NCBI GenBank assembly: GCA_944363035.1
Contig: CALVTS010000005.1
Span: forward strand, 1-64,000
Length of the DNA stretch: 64,000 bases
Direction of reading: 5' to 3'
DNA from: an uncultured Clostridia bacterium
GTDB taxonomy: Bacteria > Bacillota > Clostridia > Christensenellales > CAG-917
Shown here: piece after piece, positions 25,108 to 33,344 of the stretch
Numbering within the stretch: the first letter of the stretch is position 1
How the letters are laid out: each line of letters begins with the position of its first letter
Position numbers and translations under genes: made by a program
Notes under the pieces: model-generated
Database searches by the model: none
Told to the model about the DNA's origin: nothing
Seen by the model: the letters and a program-made list of their open reading frames with translations, nothing else

Positions 25108-26796
25108 TTGGACAACCATTTGATTTGGGAAGTTCTGCTTTCAAACGGCACCATAACCCATGACCAGTTGAGCGATGCTCTGCGCTGGCAGCGCAGCCAC
25201 CCCGACGAGGACGTCGGCAGCATTTTGCTTGCCCGCGGCATCGTCACCGACGGACAGCTCCTCGCCGCCTATGCGCAGCGCCTGGACGTCCCCTTCATCG
25301 AAAAAGACCTTGTCGTCAAGCGCCCCGAGGTGCTGAAACTCGTGCCCGAGACGCTTGCGAGAAGATACGGCATCATGCCGCTGGACATTAACAACAACAA
25401 GATCCTCGTCGCCATCTCCGACCCGGAGGACATGAGCGTCATCGAGGACGTCAAGCTGAGCTCGCGTATGGATGCGTCCATCGCCCTCGCTTCGGCGGAG
25501 AACATCCTGAGCGCCATCGAGCGCTACTACCGCAATGCGGAGCTGTTCTACCGCGAGGAGCAGGAGGAGGTGCAGACGGTCAACTTCGTCTCCGACGACA
25601 CGGCGAAGAAAATGGACGAGATCGAGTCCAGCGTCAACAACACCCCCGTTGTCAAGCTGGTCAACAACCTCGTGCAGCAGGCGTACATCCGCCAGGCGTC
25701 GGACATCCACATCGAACCGTTCGAGAACGATGTCATCGTCCGTATGCGTATAGACGGCGACCTCATCGAGGTCATGCGCCTCGCCCCCGCGACTCTCGCC
25801 AGCGTCATCTCCCGCATCAAGATCCTCTCCGGCATGAACATCGCCGAGAAGCGCATCCCGCAGGACGGCAGGTTCAACTATACCAACGACGAGTTCAAGG
25901 TGGACCTGCGTGTCTCCACCATCCCCACCATGTACGGCGAGAAGTGCGTCATGCGTCTGCTCAACACGGGAGGGGAGAACCTGCTCAGCTTCGAGCAGCT
26001 CGGGATGTCGCGTGAGACCATCGCGCGCTTCGACCATATGCTCTCGGCGCCCAACGGCATCATCCTCGTGACGGGCCCCACCGGTTCGGGTAAGTCCACG
26101 ACGCTGTATGCGGTGCTCAACAAGCTGCGCAAGCCCACCATCAACATCACGACCATCGAGGACCCGGTCGAGAAGCAGATGTTCGGCATCAACCAGGTGC
26201 AGGTCAACACCAAGGCGGGCATGACCTTCGCAAGCGGTCTCCGCGCCCTCCTGCGCCAGGACCCCGACGTCATCATGATCGGCGAGATCCGCGACTACGA
26301 GACGGCGGAGATAGCCGTCCGCGCGTCCATCACCGGTCACCTGGTGCTCTCCACCTTGCACACCAACGACGCGCCGAGCAGCATCGTGCGTCTCATCGAC
26401 ATGGGCGTCCCGCCGTATCTTGTCGCCGCGTCCGTCAACGCCATCATCGCGCAGAGACTGGTCAAACGCCTTTGCCCCTATTGCAAACGCAAGCGCGTCG
26501 TCTCCGATGCGGAAAAGGCGCTCCTCGACGACTACGGCATCAAAGAGGCGTACGAGCCCGTCGGCTGTCCGGAGTGCAACCATGTGGGGTACAGCGGCCG
26601 TATCGCGATATACGAGATCGTGGAGATGGACCACCGCATCCGCAAGCTCATCTCGGCGGAGACCCCCATCGACGACATCCGCAAAGTCGCGGCGGAGAAC
26701 GGCGCCGAATTCCTCGCCGACAGCCTCCGCGAGCTCGTAAGGAAAGGGATAACAAGTTTGGACGAGTTTAATCGTATTATTTATACGGTTGGCTAA
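25108..26796 (+). CDS. pilB: type IV pilus extension ATPase PilB
   Basis: 562 residues. TTG start at 25108 with GGGGAGG at 25093-25099. N-terminal MshEN-type domain (~1-150), then the secretion ATPase core with Walker A GPTGSGKST (~323), Asp box GEIRD, His box, and the PilB/GspE zinc knuckle CPYC...CPEC (from ~456 and ~487). Powers pilus extension through PilC. No PilT retraction ATPase is present in the window. Confidence 0.95.
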   Translation: MDNHLIWEVLLSNGTITHDQLSDALRWQRSHPDEDVGSILLARGIVTDGQLLAAYAQRLDVPFIEKDLVVKRPEVLKLVPETLARRYGIMPLDINNNKILVAISDPEDMSVIEDVKLSSRMDASIALASAENILSAIERYYRNAELFYREEQEEVQTVNFVSDDTAKKMDEIESSVNNTPVVKLVNNLVQQAYIRQASDIHIEPFENDVIVRMRIDGDLIEVMRLAPATLASVISRIKILSGMNIAEKRIPQDGRFNYTNDEFKVDLRVSTIPTMYGEKCVMRLLNTGGENLLSFEQLGMSRETIARFDHMLSAPNGIILVTGPTGSGKSTTLYAVLNKLRKPTINITTIEDPVEKQMFGINQVQVNTKAGMTFASGLRALLRQDPDVIMIGEIRDYETAEIAVRASITGHLVLSTLHTNDAPSSIVRLIDMGVPPYLVAASVNAIIAQRLVKRLCPYCKRKRVVSDAEKALLDDYGIKEAYEPVGCPECNHVGYSGRIAIYEIVEMDHRIRKLISAETPIDDIRKVAAENGAEFLADSLRELVRKGITSLDEFNRIIYTVG

Positions 26797-26987
26797 GTCC
26801 GAGTACATTAAAACAGGATCGGAGACGGAACCACGCGCCGCTCACTCCGAACGAGCCTCTCGTGTGCAAAGTCTCTATGTGAATACAAACAAGGGCTTTA
26901 TTGCATAAAAACAACATATAAAACAGGTGAAATGCGTAAGACCTACGCTTTCATACAGTATAAAACTCATAGAATGGAGGAAAGATT

Positions 26988-27500
26988 ATGAGCAAACTTT
27001 TTAGGAAAAGCAGGAAGGGCTTCACGCTCGTCGAGCTGATCGTCGTCATCGCCATCATCGGCGTGCTGGCTGCGATCATCGTCCCCACCACGCTCCACTT
27101 CGTCAACGAGGCGAGAGAAGAGGCGGCGGCGCAGGAAGCGTCCGGTCTGTTCAATGCGCTTGACGGTTCTCTTACCCTTGCCCTTGCCGAAAATCAGTTG
27201 ATCGACGGTGATAAGGTCGTGGAAATGCTGACTGAAAATGCAATGACCAACCTTGACAATACCGTCACAATCAAATTTGAGGTGTCTGAATCTGACATAG
27301 TTATGACCGTTGCTTCGGATGGCGATGGTGATACTCCCGATTTGACCAAGACCTATCCCGGTGCTGCCGGTCAATTCGTTGTCGACGCTGATGTAGAAGC
27401 GCCAGGCACTCCTGTTGCCATCACCGAAAGCATGGTCATAACCGTTAGCAATACTGCAACAGTGACTAATACCGGTGCCGCTCCCACTCCTGAACCGTAA
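26988..27500 (+). CDS. major-type type IV prepilin 1
   Basis: 170 residues, GGAGG 9 bases before the ATG. Signal SRKGFTLVELIVVIAIIGV with Gly -1 and Glu5. The helix continues to ~residue 60, then a short head with few motifs and a Pro-rich end. The head-coding part is less G+C-rich than the conserved helix-coding part. The 191-bp upstream gap has TATAAA-like boxes but no convincing -35; strong expression is expected because it heads three tandem pilins. Confidence 0.88.
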   Translation: MSKLFRKSRKGFTLVELIVVIAIIGVLAAIIVPTTLHFVNEAREEAAAQEASGLFNALDGSLTLALAENQLIDGDKVVEMLTENAMTNLDNTVTIKFEVSESDIVMTVASDGDGDTPDLTKTYPGAAGQFVVDADVEAPGTPVAITESMVITVSNTATVTNTGAAPTPEP

Positions 27501-27551
27501 ACATACTCCGCTATAGCGAAAAAAGTTTAGTATGCACACAAGTTCGTTCTC

Positions 27552-27578
27552 AAACACAACCCGCATCGGGTTGTGTTT
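27552..27578 (+). terminator. hairpin between pilin 1 and pilin 2
   Basis: AAACACAACCC GCATC GGGTTGTGTTT, an 11-bp perfect stem. It could act as a partial terminator giving more pilin 1 than pilins 2 and 3, or stabilise the upstream message. Confidence 0.6.
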
Positions 27579-27603
27579 GGGGCGTTGTGAAAGGGGAAGA
27601 GAA

Positions 27604-28074
27604 GTGAGAGCAAAATTGAGAGAGACCCGCCGCGGGTTCACCCTTGTGGAGCTCATCGTGGTCATCGCCATCATCGGTGTGCTTGCCGCCATCGTCGTGC
27701 CCACCACTTTGCATTTCGTGGATGAAGCAAAGGTGCAGGCGGCGGAGGCGGAGGTCAATGCTGTCATCAGCACATTGCAGACCAACATCCTGACATTGGC
27801 AAATGGCGTCGGGTCGGATGGCGTCGTCACCGTGAACGGCACGGCGGCGACAGAGATCCTCAACAATTATTGCAAGGATGTCTCCGAGGGCATGAAGGCG
27901 GTGCTTTCGGTCGAGGCTGACGGCAAAACGGTCACGTTCACCGTCACCTCTCCGGAGGACGCGGACGGCACTCCCATCGCGGACAGCCGCTCCTTCACTC
28001 TCCCCAACGCCTTCAGAGCCACCCCCTTCACCGTCACTCACAACGGCACCCAATGGGTCGTAGTGAACGCGTGA
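27604..28074 (+). CDS. major-type type IV prepilin 2
   Basis: 156 residues from a GTG at 27604, with a purine-rich GGGGAAGAG site before it; an upstream in-frame start would place ~24 residues ahead of the class III signal. Signal TRRGFTLVELIVVIAIIGV. Residues 1-45 are almost the same as pilin 1, whereas the head differs, which suggests duplication followed by head divergence. Confidence 0.85.
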   Translation: MRAKLRETRRGFTLVELIVVIAIIGVLAAIVVPTTLHFVDEAKVQAAEAEVNAVISTLQTNILTLANGVGSDGVVTVNGTAATEILNNYCKDVSEGMKAVLSVEADGKTVTFTVTSPEDADGTPIADSRSFTLPNAFRATPFTVTHNGTQWVVVNA

Positions 28075-28192
28075 CCCGCAAACAAAGCGGAACGCAGCCC
28101 CCACCCGCCCCAATTGGAGCGCATAGAAATCAATGGGGGTGGGGTCAAGCCGGGGTCCCCATTTGTTTCGGAGTTGCACCAATAGGAGCGCC

Positions 28193-28741
28193 ATGACCAT
28201 CCGCAAGACGACATCCCATCACGGAAAAAAGGGCTTCACCCTCGTGGAGCTCCTCGTCGTCATTGCCATAATGGCGATCCTCGCCGGCATCGTCGTCCCC
28301 ACCACCATCCATTTCATCGACGACGCGCAGCAAGCCGCCAACACCGTCTACGCCGAGGACGTCGCCTCATGGGCGGTCTCCATCGTCCTGGACATCCGCT
28401 CCGGCGGGCATGAGATAGACATAAACCCCGACGGTTCCACCACCGGCCCGACGGACGGCAACATCCAGATCGTCACCCCCACAGCCGAAACGGTCTGCAA
28501 CGAGCTCATCCGCCTCTACGGCGACGATATGCCTTATCCTTTCGCCTACTACGCGAGTATGAACGGCACGGAACCCGGCTCCATCACGTTCCCGAGCCTT
28601 GGAGAGGGCGCGACGCCGCCTTCCGATTATATCGCCATCGCAGTCACGGGCACCAACGCAAACTCGCCCTCCACCATCACGGTCAAAGTCTTCGAGGGCG
28701 GCACCGAAGCCCAAAGCGCCACGCGGCTTATACCGGGATGA
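28193..28741 (+). CDS. major-type type IV prepilin 3
   Basis: 182 residues from the ATG at 28193 (AGGAGCG before it). Signal GKKGFTLVELLVVIAIMAI with Gly -1 and Glu5. The head is again different, with a Pro/Gly-rich turn region. The 118-bp gap before it contains a G-rich/C-rich stem-loop (about 28115-28175) that may modulate read-through. Last gene of the pilus locus. Confidence 0.85.
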   Translation: MTIRKTTSHHGKKGFTLVELLVVIAIMAILAGIVVPTTIHFIDDAQQAANTVYAEDVASWAVSIVLDIRSGGHEIDINPDGSTTGPTDGNIQIVTPTAETVCNELIRLYGDDMPYPFAYYASMNGTEPGSITFPSLGEGATPPSDYIAIAVTGTNANSPSTITVKVFEGGTEAQSATRLIPG

Positions 28742-28826
28742 GCCTCGTCGCGCCTTGTGCCCCTGTGCTAAAATAAATCAAAAGATATCACAGAGGTCGC
28801 GAAGGAATGAAAAATAAGGAATTACG

Positions 28827-29631
28827 GTGCTTGATCAGGCGATACACATCAATAAGGACGATTATTTTTCATTGACAGACATAGCGAGATATAAAAATCA
28901 GGATGAACCTCGGTTTGTGATCCAAAACTGGATGCGCAGGATCGACACGATACAGTATTTGGGGCTGTGGGAGCAGTTGAACAATCCGAGTTTTAACCGT
29001 GTCGAATTCGATACGTTTAGAAGCGAAGCCGGGCACAATTATTTTACCATGACGCCTAAAAAATGGATAGAAGGTGTCAACGCGATAGGCATTGTTTCAA
29101 AAGCGGGTAAATATAACAGCGGCACTTATGCTCACAAAGATATCGCTCTTCAATTCGCTTCATAGATCTCGCCGAAGATCAATCTTTATATAATCAAGGA
29201 ATTCCAGCGGCTGAAAGCGGAAGAGCAGAAGCAACTTGATTGGTCCGTCAAACGCGAGCTTGCAAAAATCAATTATCGGATACATACGGACGCGATCAAG
29301 GACAGCATCATAATTCCCGCTTGAAATATCCAAAGAGCAGGCTACATTCGTTTATGCGAGTGAAGCCGATGTGCTCAATGTGGCATTGTTCGGGATGACG
29401 GCAAAGGAGTGGCGCGACAAAAATCCCGACAAGAAAGGGAATATCCGCGACTACGCCGAAGTGTCGCAGCTCATTTGCCTTTCCAACCTTGAAAATCTCA
29501 ACGCTTATCTGATCGAACGAGAGATAAGTCAATCGGAAAGGCTCGTGGAATTGAACAGAGCGGCGATCCGCCAAATGAAAGTCTTGGCGGAAGAAAGGTC
29601 GAGGTTGCTTGACGGCAACGGTGAAAATTGA
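28827..29631 (+). pseudogene. KilA-N domain protein, inactivated
   Basis: GTG start at 28827 with AAGGAATT upstream. The first 112 codons give a KilA-N DNA-binding domain ending GTYAHKDIALQFAS. The next codon is TAG (29163-29165) where family members have Trp (S-W-I-S-P). Sequence then continues in frame (KINLYIIKEFQRLK..., INYRIHTDAIK...) to a second stop near 29322, and after a one-base shift carries on (EISKEQATFVYASEADV... to 29631). One nonsense change and one indel therefore break a ~265-residue protein typical of phage-like or accessory loci. Confidence 0.75.
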
Positions 29632-29639
29632 GGTTTGCG

Positions 29640-29831
29640 ATGAAGTTTTCCGAGAAAGTGAAATATGCAAGGATGAAATTGTTGTTGACACAAGAAGTGC
29701 TTGCGAAAGAACTTGGCGTTTCGTATGCGACGATATGCCGCTGGGAAAGAGATAACCGCGAGCCGCAAATCGTCTCGCAAGGCAAGTTCTATGCTTTTTG
29801 CGAGAGCAAGGGGATCAAATTTGAAGAGTGA
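29640..29831 (+). CDS. small XRE-family helix-turn-helix regulator
   Basis: 63 residues, one HTH_3 domain (LTQEVLAKELGVSYATICRW is the helix-turn-helix). The ATG at 29640 is chosen for domain fit; it starts 9 bases after the KilA-N remnant. Probably a local repressor controlling the following gene, which begins 22 bases after its stop. Confidence 0.75.
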   Translation: MKFSEKVKYARMKLLLTQEVLAKELGVSYATICRWERDNREPQIVSQGKFYAFCESKGIKFEE

Positions 29832-29853
29832 GTGTAGGCGAGGAGGGCAGATC

Positions 29854-30846
29854 ATGAGTGAAAGAGAATATTGTCCGATATGCAAAAAGGAACACGAGGT
29901 CGTCTATCTAACCAATGTGCGAGGGGCGATTTATAAATGCTCAAACGGCAAGCATTATGGTATCAGTGAAACGGTGCTGTATGCCGACAATGATGTAGAG
30001 AAAGAGCGCAGATTGAATGTGATCTACAACTTCATTGAGCGTAAGCCGTTTTGCGTAAAAGGTGCTTACAATCATTATTGGGTGTTTTATTATGACGAAA
30101 ATGTGATGTCGCAAGTGGACGAGGAGTATGTTAATGTATTTCCTTTGATGCAGGATTATCCGAAAGATGTTGCGGTGAGAATGGATCGAATATTGTTGAA
30201 TCTGGCAGATGATCATCCAATGCTGTCCGAAACTTTTACGCAACCAAGTTATGAAAGGAATTTTAGAAGATTATATTGCGAAAGCAAAGATATTCCAGCC
30301 GAAATAATAAATATTTTTACGATGTTAAGCGATATGGGATACATAAAGGCAATCGTTCCAGTAATGTCATTTGATGATGAAGGGGCCGGATACGGCATAA
30401 CGGCAAAAGGCTGGGAAAGGATTGCCCAGTTAAGACAAACAAACGAAGAGGTAGATCAAGGATTTATTGCGATGTCGTTTGCTCAGGAAACAAATAATAT
30501 AAAAGATTGTTTTATGAAAGCGATCAGCGATGCCGGATATAAACCGATGAATATAAATGCAAAAGAACACAACAATTATATAATGCCCGAGATCTTTTAT
30601 GAAATAAAGCGGAGTAAGTTTGTGGTTGCGGATGCTACTTTCCCAAATTGTGGGGCATATTACGAAGCCGGTTATGCGTTAGCGCTGGGGAAGGAAGTAA
30701 TCTTTTGCTGTGAAGAAAAGACTTTTAACGATCCTGATAAGAAACCTCATTTTGATGTTGTCCAAAAATCAATGATCATTTGGAAAGACGAAGCTGACTT
30801 GATCACGCGACTTAAAAATCGAATCACGGCAACGGTGAATCAGTAA
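29854..30846 (+). CDS. zinc-ribbon protein with nucleoside deoxyribosyltransferase-like C-terminal domain
   Basis: 330 residues; AGGAGGG at 29841-29847 precedes the ATG. The N-terminus has CPICKKEHEV and a further Cys (YKCSNGKH), a zinc-ribbon-like start. The middle (~60-200) is a helical region with no name. The C-terminal ~130 residues (GFIAMSFAQ..., KEHNNYIMPEIFYEI, FVVADATFPNCGAYYEAGYALALG) match nucleoside 2-deoxyribosyltransferase-like domains, with the likely catalytic Glu in YYEAGYA. Such domains, related in fold to TIR, occur as nucleotide-cleaving effectors in bacterial immunity (the DRHyd idea of Burroughs and Aravind). Defence function here is inference. More A+T-rich than core genes. 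Confidence 0.72.
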   Translation: MSEREYCPICKKEHEVVYLTNVRGAIYKCSNGKHYGISETVLYADNDVEKERRLNVIYNFIERKPFCVKGAYNHYWVFYYDENVMSQVDEEYVNVFPLMQDYPKDVAVRMDRILLNLADDHPMLSETFTQPSYERNFRRLYCESKDIPAEIINIFTMLSDMGYIKAIVPVMSFDDEGAGYGITAKGWERIAQLRQTNEEVDQGFIAMSFAQETNNIKDCFMKAISDAGYKPMNINAKEHNNYIMPEIFYEIKRSKFVVADATFPNCGAYYEAGYALALGKEVIFCCEEKTFNDPDKKPHFDVVQKSMIIWKDEADLITRLKNRITATVNQ

Positions 30847-30941
30847 GTTGAATCTTTTATTCGATGATAGAATCGAGGTGGTTTGACTGTCGTTGCACCT
30901 CATTGCAGATGATAAGAAAGTGCGAAAATGTCACGCGGGAC

Positions 30942-31547
30942 TTAATCGCGATTTTCCGGTTCGCGGTTTTCCAGTTCGCGGACACGGGCTTCAAGTTCGG
31001 CTATTCGCTCGGCGTTGGTGGGCTTGTGTTCGCGGGGCGGGATGGGGCATTCAGTACGATTTTTATCGTGTACGCAGTAGGCAATCAAAATCAAGGCAAT
31101 CAAAATGATAATAGCCAAAGTGAAAAGGAGCAAGAAAACCGAATAAGCAACTTGCTTTGCGACAAGCTCACTTGCCATATTGTCAGTCACGGCACCCAAT
31201 CCTCGCAATTCGCGGTACAACACATAAACAAAGAACGCCAAACTTCCCGTTATTATCTTCGGGAATTTAAGCGCAAGAATTACACTCGCGACAGAAAACA
31301 CGAAAAGTAGCAATGCAAAAATGGGCGTTATGAAATCCGAATAGGTAAGCCAACAGGCATAAACACCACTAATTCCCATATTCCTTAATGCGTTGCTGTA
31401 AACAATGAATTGAGCAAATAATCCGTTTTGAAAATAGATTAGTTCAAACGGAATAAAGTAAAACGCCAACATGATTAAAGCAAGAGACAATACCGCCCAA
31501 CGGCGGTTTTTCTCATAGTGGTCAAGCAAAGAATTAAAGAACTTCAT
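30942..31547 (-). CDS. accessory membrane protein with C-terminal coiled coil
   Basis: 201 residues from the ATG at 31547 (GGGAGGTG upstream). Four or five hydrophobic segments (about 17-40, 60-75, 78-100, 105-125 and 140-165) then a charged tail ending in a short coiled coil (NAERIAELEARVRELENREP). No family recognised. Converges on the effector-like gene and has its own promoter, so it is an independent unit of the accessory patch. Confidence 0.65.
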   Translation of the reverse strand: MKFFNSLLDHYEKNRRWAVLSLALIMLAFYFIPFELIYFQNGLFAQFIVYSNALRNMGISGVYACWLTYSDFITPIFALLLFVFSVASVILALKFPKIITGSLAFFVYVLYRELRGLGAVTDNMASELVAKQVAYSVFLLLFTLAIIILIALILIAYCVHDKNRTECPIPPREHKPTNAERIAELEARVRELENREPENRD

Positions 31548-31569
31548 AAGCACCTCCCGAGGTACTTTA

Positions 31570-31598
31570 ATTCTACCACAAAAGGAGAGGGAACGCAA
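31570..31598 (-). promoter_or_regulatory. promoter of the 201-residue membrane protein gene
   Basis: Minus strand: TTGCGT (31593-31598), 17 bases, TAGAAT (31570-31575), about 22 bases before the ATG. Confidence 0.6.
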
Positions 31599-31657
31599 TG
31601 TTGAGGTCTGTTTTGAAGCGGTAGGTGGGAGGAGGTGTGTGTGCGCCTGTGTGGATC

Positions 31658-31703
31658 GGGGTCCCCGCAAAGTACCACAGGGAAGCGAGGACGCTTTGTG
31701 GGG
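31658..31703 (+). repeat. 46-bp inverted repeat, left arm
   Basis: From GGGGTCCCCGCAAAG to CTTTGTGGGG. The reverse complement matches 32566-32611 at 44 of 46 bases. The two arms enclose 862 bases holding three repeat modules and tRNA-Tyr. Confidence 0.8.
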
Positions 31704-31716
31704 TATAATGGAGAAA

Positions 31717-31884
31717 GCGTCTTGCGGTGCAAGCCGCCGAACCTCGCCGCGGAGTTAGGTGGTCGGAGGTGGATGTTCGCCATAAGGGCAGGGCATTGAA
31801 ATGGTGGTGTTTTTGCGAGTGTTACATCGCATCGCAGGCGGTAGAAAAGGGCGAAGGCGTCTTGCGGTGCAAGCCGCCGAACCT
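31717..31884. repeat. 28-bp direct repeats, period 140
   Basis: A 28-base block starting GCGTCTTGCGGTGCAAGC occurs at 31717-31744 and again at 31857-31884; the second lies inside a ~240-bp module, so the first is probably a fragment of another module. Confidence 0.6.
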
Positions 31885-31993
31885 GCGCGCATTGAGAATG
31901 CCTCCGCTGAGGTTAAATTATATGGCTAATGACGCATCACGCAATCAGCATACATTTGCGCGCTAGGTTCGCATACCTTGACCTCCTCCCACC
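31758..31993 (-). repeat. ~240-bp repeat module (second type), copy 2
   Basis: Same ends as the copy at 5121 (GGAGGTGGATGTTCGCC ... GGTTCGCATACCTTGACCTCCTCCC), with differences in the middle. The T-run hairpin to its right on + (31998-32025) lies upstream of it on the minus strand. Near the end of the minus-strand series that starts with the tRNA operon. Confidence 0.65.
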
Positions 31994-31997
31994 AAGC

Positions 31998-32025
31998 AAA
32001 AACCCAGCCGTTTGGCTGGGCTATT
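31998..32025 (-). terminator. hairpin with T-run on minus strand
   Basis: CCCAGCC GTTT GGCTGGG, same sequence as 5363-5390, with a T5 tail on the minus strand. Directly follows the 146-bp module copy 3 in that direction. Confidence 0.6.
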
Positions 32026-32030
32026 GTTTG

Positions 32031-32176
32031 GTGGGAGGAGGTGGATTCGAAAGGAGAAAGGCGAGTGCTAACGCACCGCCTTCGACGGAATAGCCGTCTT
32101 GCCGTTATCTGATCTGCGTGCGGAGTTCACGCAGAACGGCAAACGGCGTCAGCGTCGGGTAAGAATCCACCTCTCC
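32031..32176 (-). repeat. 146-bp structured repeat module, copy 3
   Basis: Appears identical to copy 1. Including two bases before it, 32029-32051 is an exact 23-base copy of the tRNA-Tyr end at 32473-32495 (encoded CCA, acceptor strand, T-arm to TTCGAA). Module and tRNA gene lie 444 bases apart on the same strand. Confidence 0.8.
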
Positions 32177-32184
32177 AAAATGAG

Positions 32185-32208
32185 AAAACCGCACTATTCG
32201 GTGCGGTT
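32185..32208. terminator. module-associated hairpin, truncated right flank
   Basis: Same AACCGCAC..GTGCGGTT stem as 5092-5117 and 8511-8536, but the T run and the following TTGGTGG are missing, so the next module abuts directly. Confidence 0.5.
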
Positions 32209-32430
32209 AGGAGGTGGATGTTCGCCATAAGTGCAGGGCATTGCAAAGGGGAGTGTTTGGCGGGCGTTGCGTCTCATTACGAGCGGTAGGGAAGGGCGAA
32301 GGCGTCACGCAGAGCGTGCCGCCGAACCTGCGCGCATTGAGGAAATGCACGCAAAAGTTAAGTGATCTACTGCGATACATCACGCCAATTGCGCTATTTA
32401 GCGCGCATGGTTCGTCCACCGTTCCTCGCA
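32209..32430 (-). repeat. ~240-bp repeat module (second type), copy 3
   Basis: Left end and core match the copies at 5121 and 31758 closely; the right end has diverged (TTCGTCCACCGTTCCTCGC), so closing pairing is weak. It lies directly downstream of the tRNA operon terminator. Confidence 0.6.
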
Positions 32431-32435
32431 CAAAC

Positions 32436-32470
32436 AAAAACCTCAACCGAATGGTTCGATTGAGGTTTTT
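32436..32470 (-). terminator. terminator of the tRNA operon
   Basis: AAAAACCTCAA..TTGAGGTTTTT stem, three bases beyond the CCA end of tRNA-Tyr, with a T run on the minus strand. Confidence 0.75.
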
Positions 32471-32472
32471 GT

Positions 32473-32557
<85 letters not shown>

Positions 32558-32565
32558 AAATTTTA

Positions 32566-32611
32566 CCCCACAAAGTGTCCTCGCTTCGCTGTGGTACTTT
32601 GCGGGGACCCC
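32566..32611 (-). repeat. 46-bp inverted repeat, right arm
   Basis: Inverted partner of 31658-31703 (44/46). It lies between tRNA-Tyr and tRNA-Thr, so the tRNA operon is interrupted by it. Confidence 0.8.
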
Positions 32612-32650
32612 GTCTTTTTGTCCCACGAAGAGGGCAGTGGGCGAGGTCTG

Positions 32651-32726
32651 TGGAGCTGGTGAACGGAATCGAACCATCAACCTGCTGATTACAAATCAGC
32701 TGCTCTGCCTATTGAGCTACACCAGC
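32651..32726 (-). tRNA. tRNA-Thr (TGT)
   Basis: 76 nt with encoded CCA. Acceptor GCTGGTG/CACCAGC, anticodon loop TTTGTAA, T-loop TTCGATT. Confidence 0.95.
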
Positions 32727-32770
32727 GTATTGTCTGTGTGAGGTGAGGTGCGGTCGCGGCACCGGCTTAG

Positions 32771-32846
32771 TGGTGCCTCGGGGCGGACTTGAACCACCGA
32801 CACAGGGATTTTCAGTCCCTTGCTCTACCAGCTGAGCTACCGAGGC
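32771..32846 (-). tRNA. tRNA-Phe (GAA)
   Basis: 76 nt with encoded CCA. Acceptor GCCTCGG/CCGAGGC (with pairing partner CCGAGGC on +), anticodon loop CTGAAAA, T-loop TTCAAGT. Confidence 0.95.
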
Positions 32847-32850
32847 ATAC

Positions 32851-32899
32851 GGTCTAGGGAAGTGGCAGTGACCTGGGCCACTGCCACTAGACCTTTTTT
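32851..32899 (+). terminator. plus-strand terminator-like hairpin inside the tRNA operon
   Basis: GGTCTA + GTGGCAGTG pair with CACTGCCAC + TAGACC and are followed by TTTTTT on the plus strand. Its direction is opposite to the tRNAs, so it could stop antisense transcription; on the minus strand it may act as a processing stem between tRNA-Asp and tRNA-Phe. Confidence 0.6.
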
Positions 32900-32975
32900 G
32901 GCGATCCGGAAGGGGCTCGAACCCTCGACCTCCAGCGTGACAGGCTGGCGTACTAACCAACTGTACTACCGGACC
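32899..32975 (-). tRNA. tRNA-Asp (GTC)
   Basis: 77 nt with encoded CCA. Acceptor GGTCCGG/CCGGATC, anticodon loop CTGTCAC, discriminator G as usual for Asp. Confidence 0.95.
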
Positions 32976-32982
32976 GTATATT

Positions 32983-33059
32983 TGGTGGGCCTTCACGGAC
33001 TCGAACCGCGGACCAATCGGTTATGAGCCGACCGCTCTAACCAACTGAGCTAAAGGCCC
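32983..33059 (-). tRNA. tRNA with CAT anticodon (elongator Met or Ile2)
   Basis: 77 nt with encoded CCA. Acceptor GGGCCTT/AAGGCCC is fully paired, which excludes initiator tRNA. Anticodon loop CTCATAA. The general sequence resembles the Bacillota tRNA whose CAT is converted to lysidine for Ile, but elongator Met cannot be excluded by eye. Confidence 0.9.
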
Positions 33060-33090
33060 TCATCCGGGTGTATCCCATCGTCACGAGTTT

Positions 33091-33167
33091 TGGTCGGGGT
33101 GAGAAGATTCGAACTTCCGACCCCATGGTCCCAAACCATGTGCGCTACCAAGCTGCGCCACACCCCG
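33091..33167 (-). tRNA. tRNA-Pro (TGG)
   Basis: 77 nt with encoded CCA. Acceptor CGGGGTG/CACCCCG, anticodon loop TTTGGGA. First gene of the tRNA operon. Confidence 0.95.
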
Positions 33168-33195
33168 TGAGCCGGAATCGATTCGCGACTATGAC

Positions 33196-33224
33196 AATAT
33201 ACAATAAGCGGAAGAGAATGTCAA
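33196..33224 (-). promoter_or_regulatory. strong sigma-A promoter of the tRNA operon
   Basis: Minus strand: perfect TTGACA (33219-33224), 17 bases, TATATT (33196-33201), about 30 bases before tRNA-Pro. Diverges from spoIIAA. Confidence 0.85.
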
Positions 33225-33344
33225 CTTTTTTGCGGGAGGTTTTGCGAGATTTTATTGACAAATTCTCCCGAAAGCAGAGCTTCTTCCTCCAAACCTTTCA
33301 AAAAGCGCGTTTCGCAAGGATGTAGCATTGTCCGAGGAGGCTGT

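Noticed and set aside
33168..33344. Sigma-H promoter of the spoIIA operon
   Set aside because: Expected from biology, but no pair of -35 and -10 elements with correct spacing could be placed; only a loose GAAT at 33216 was seen.
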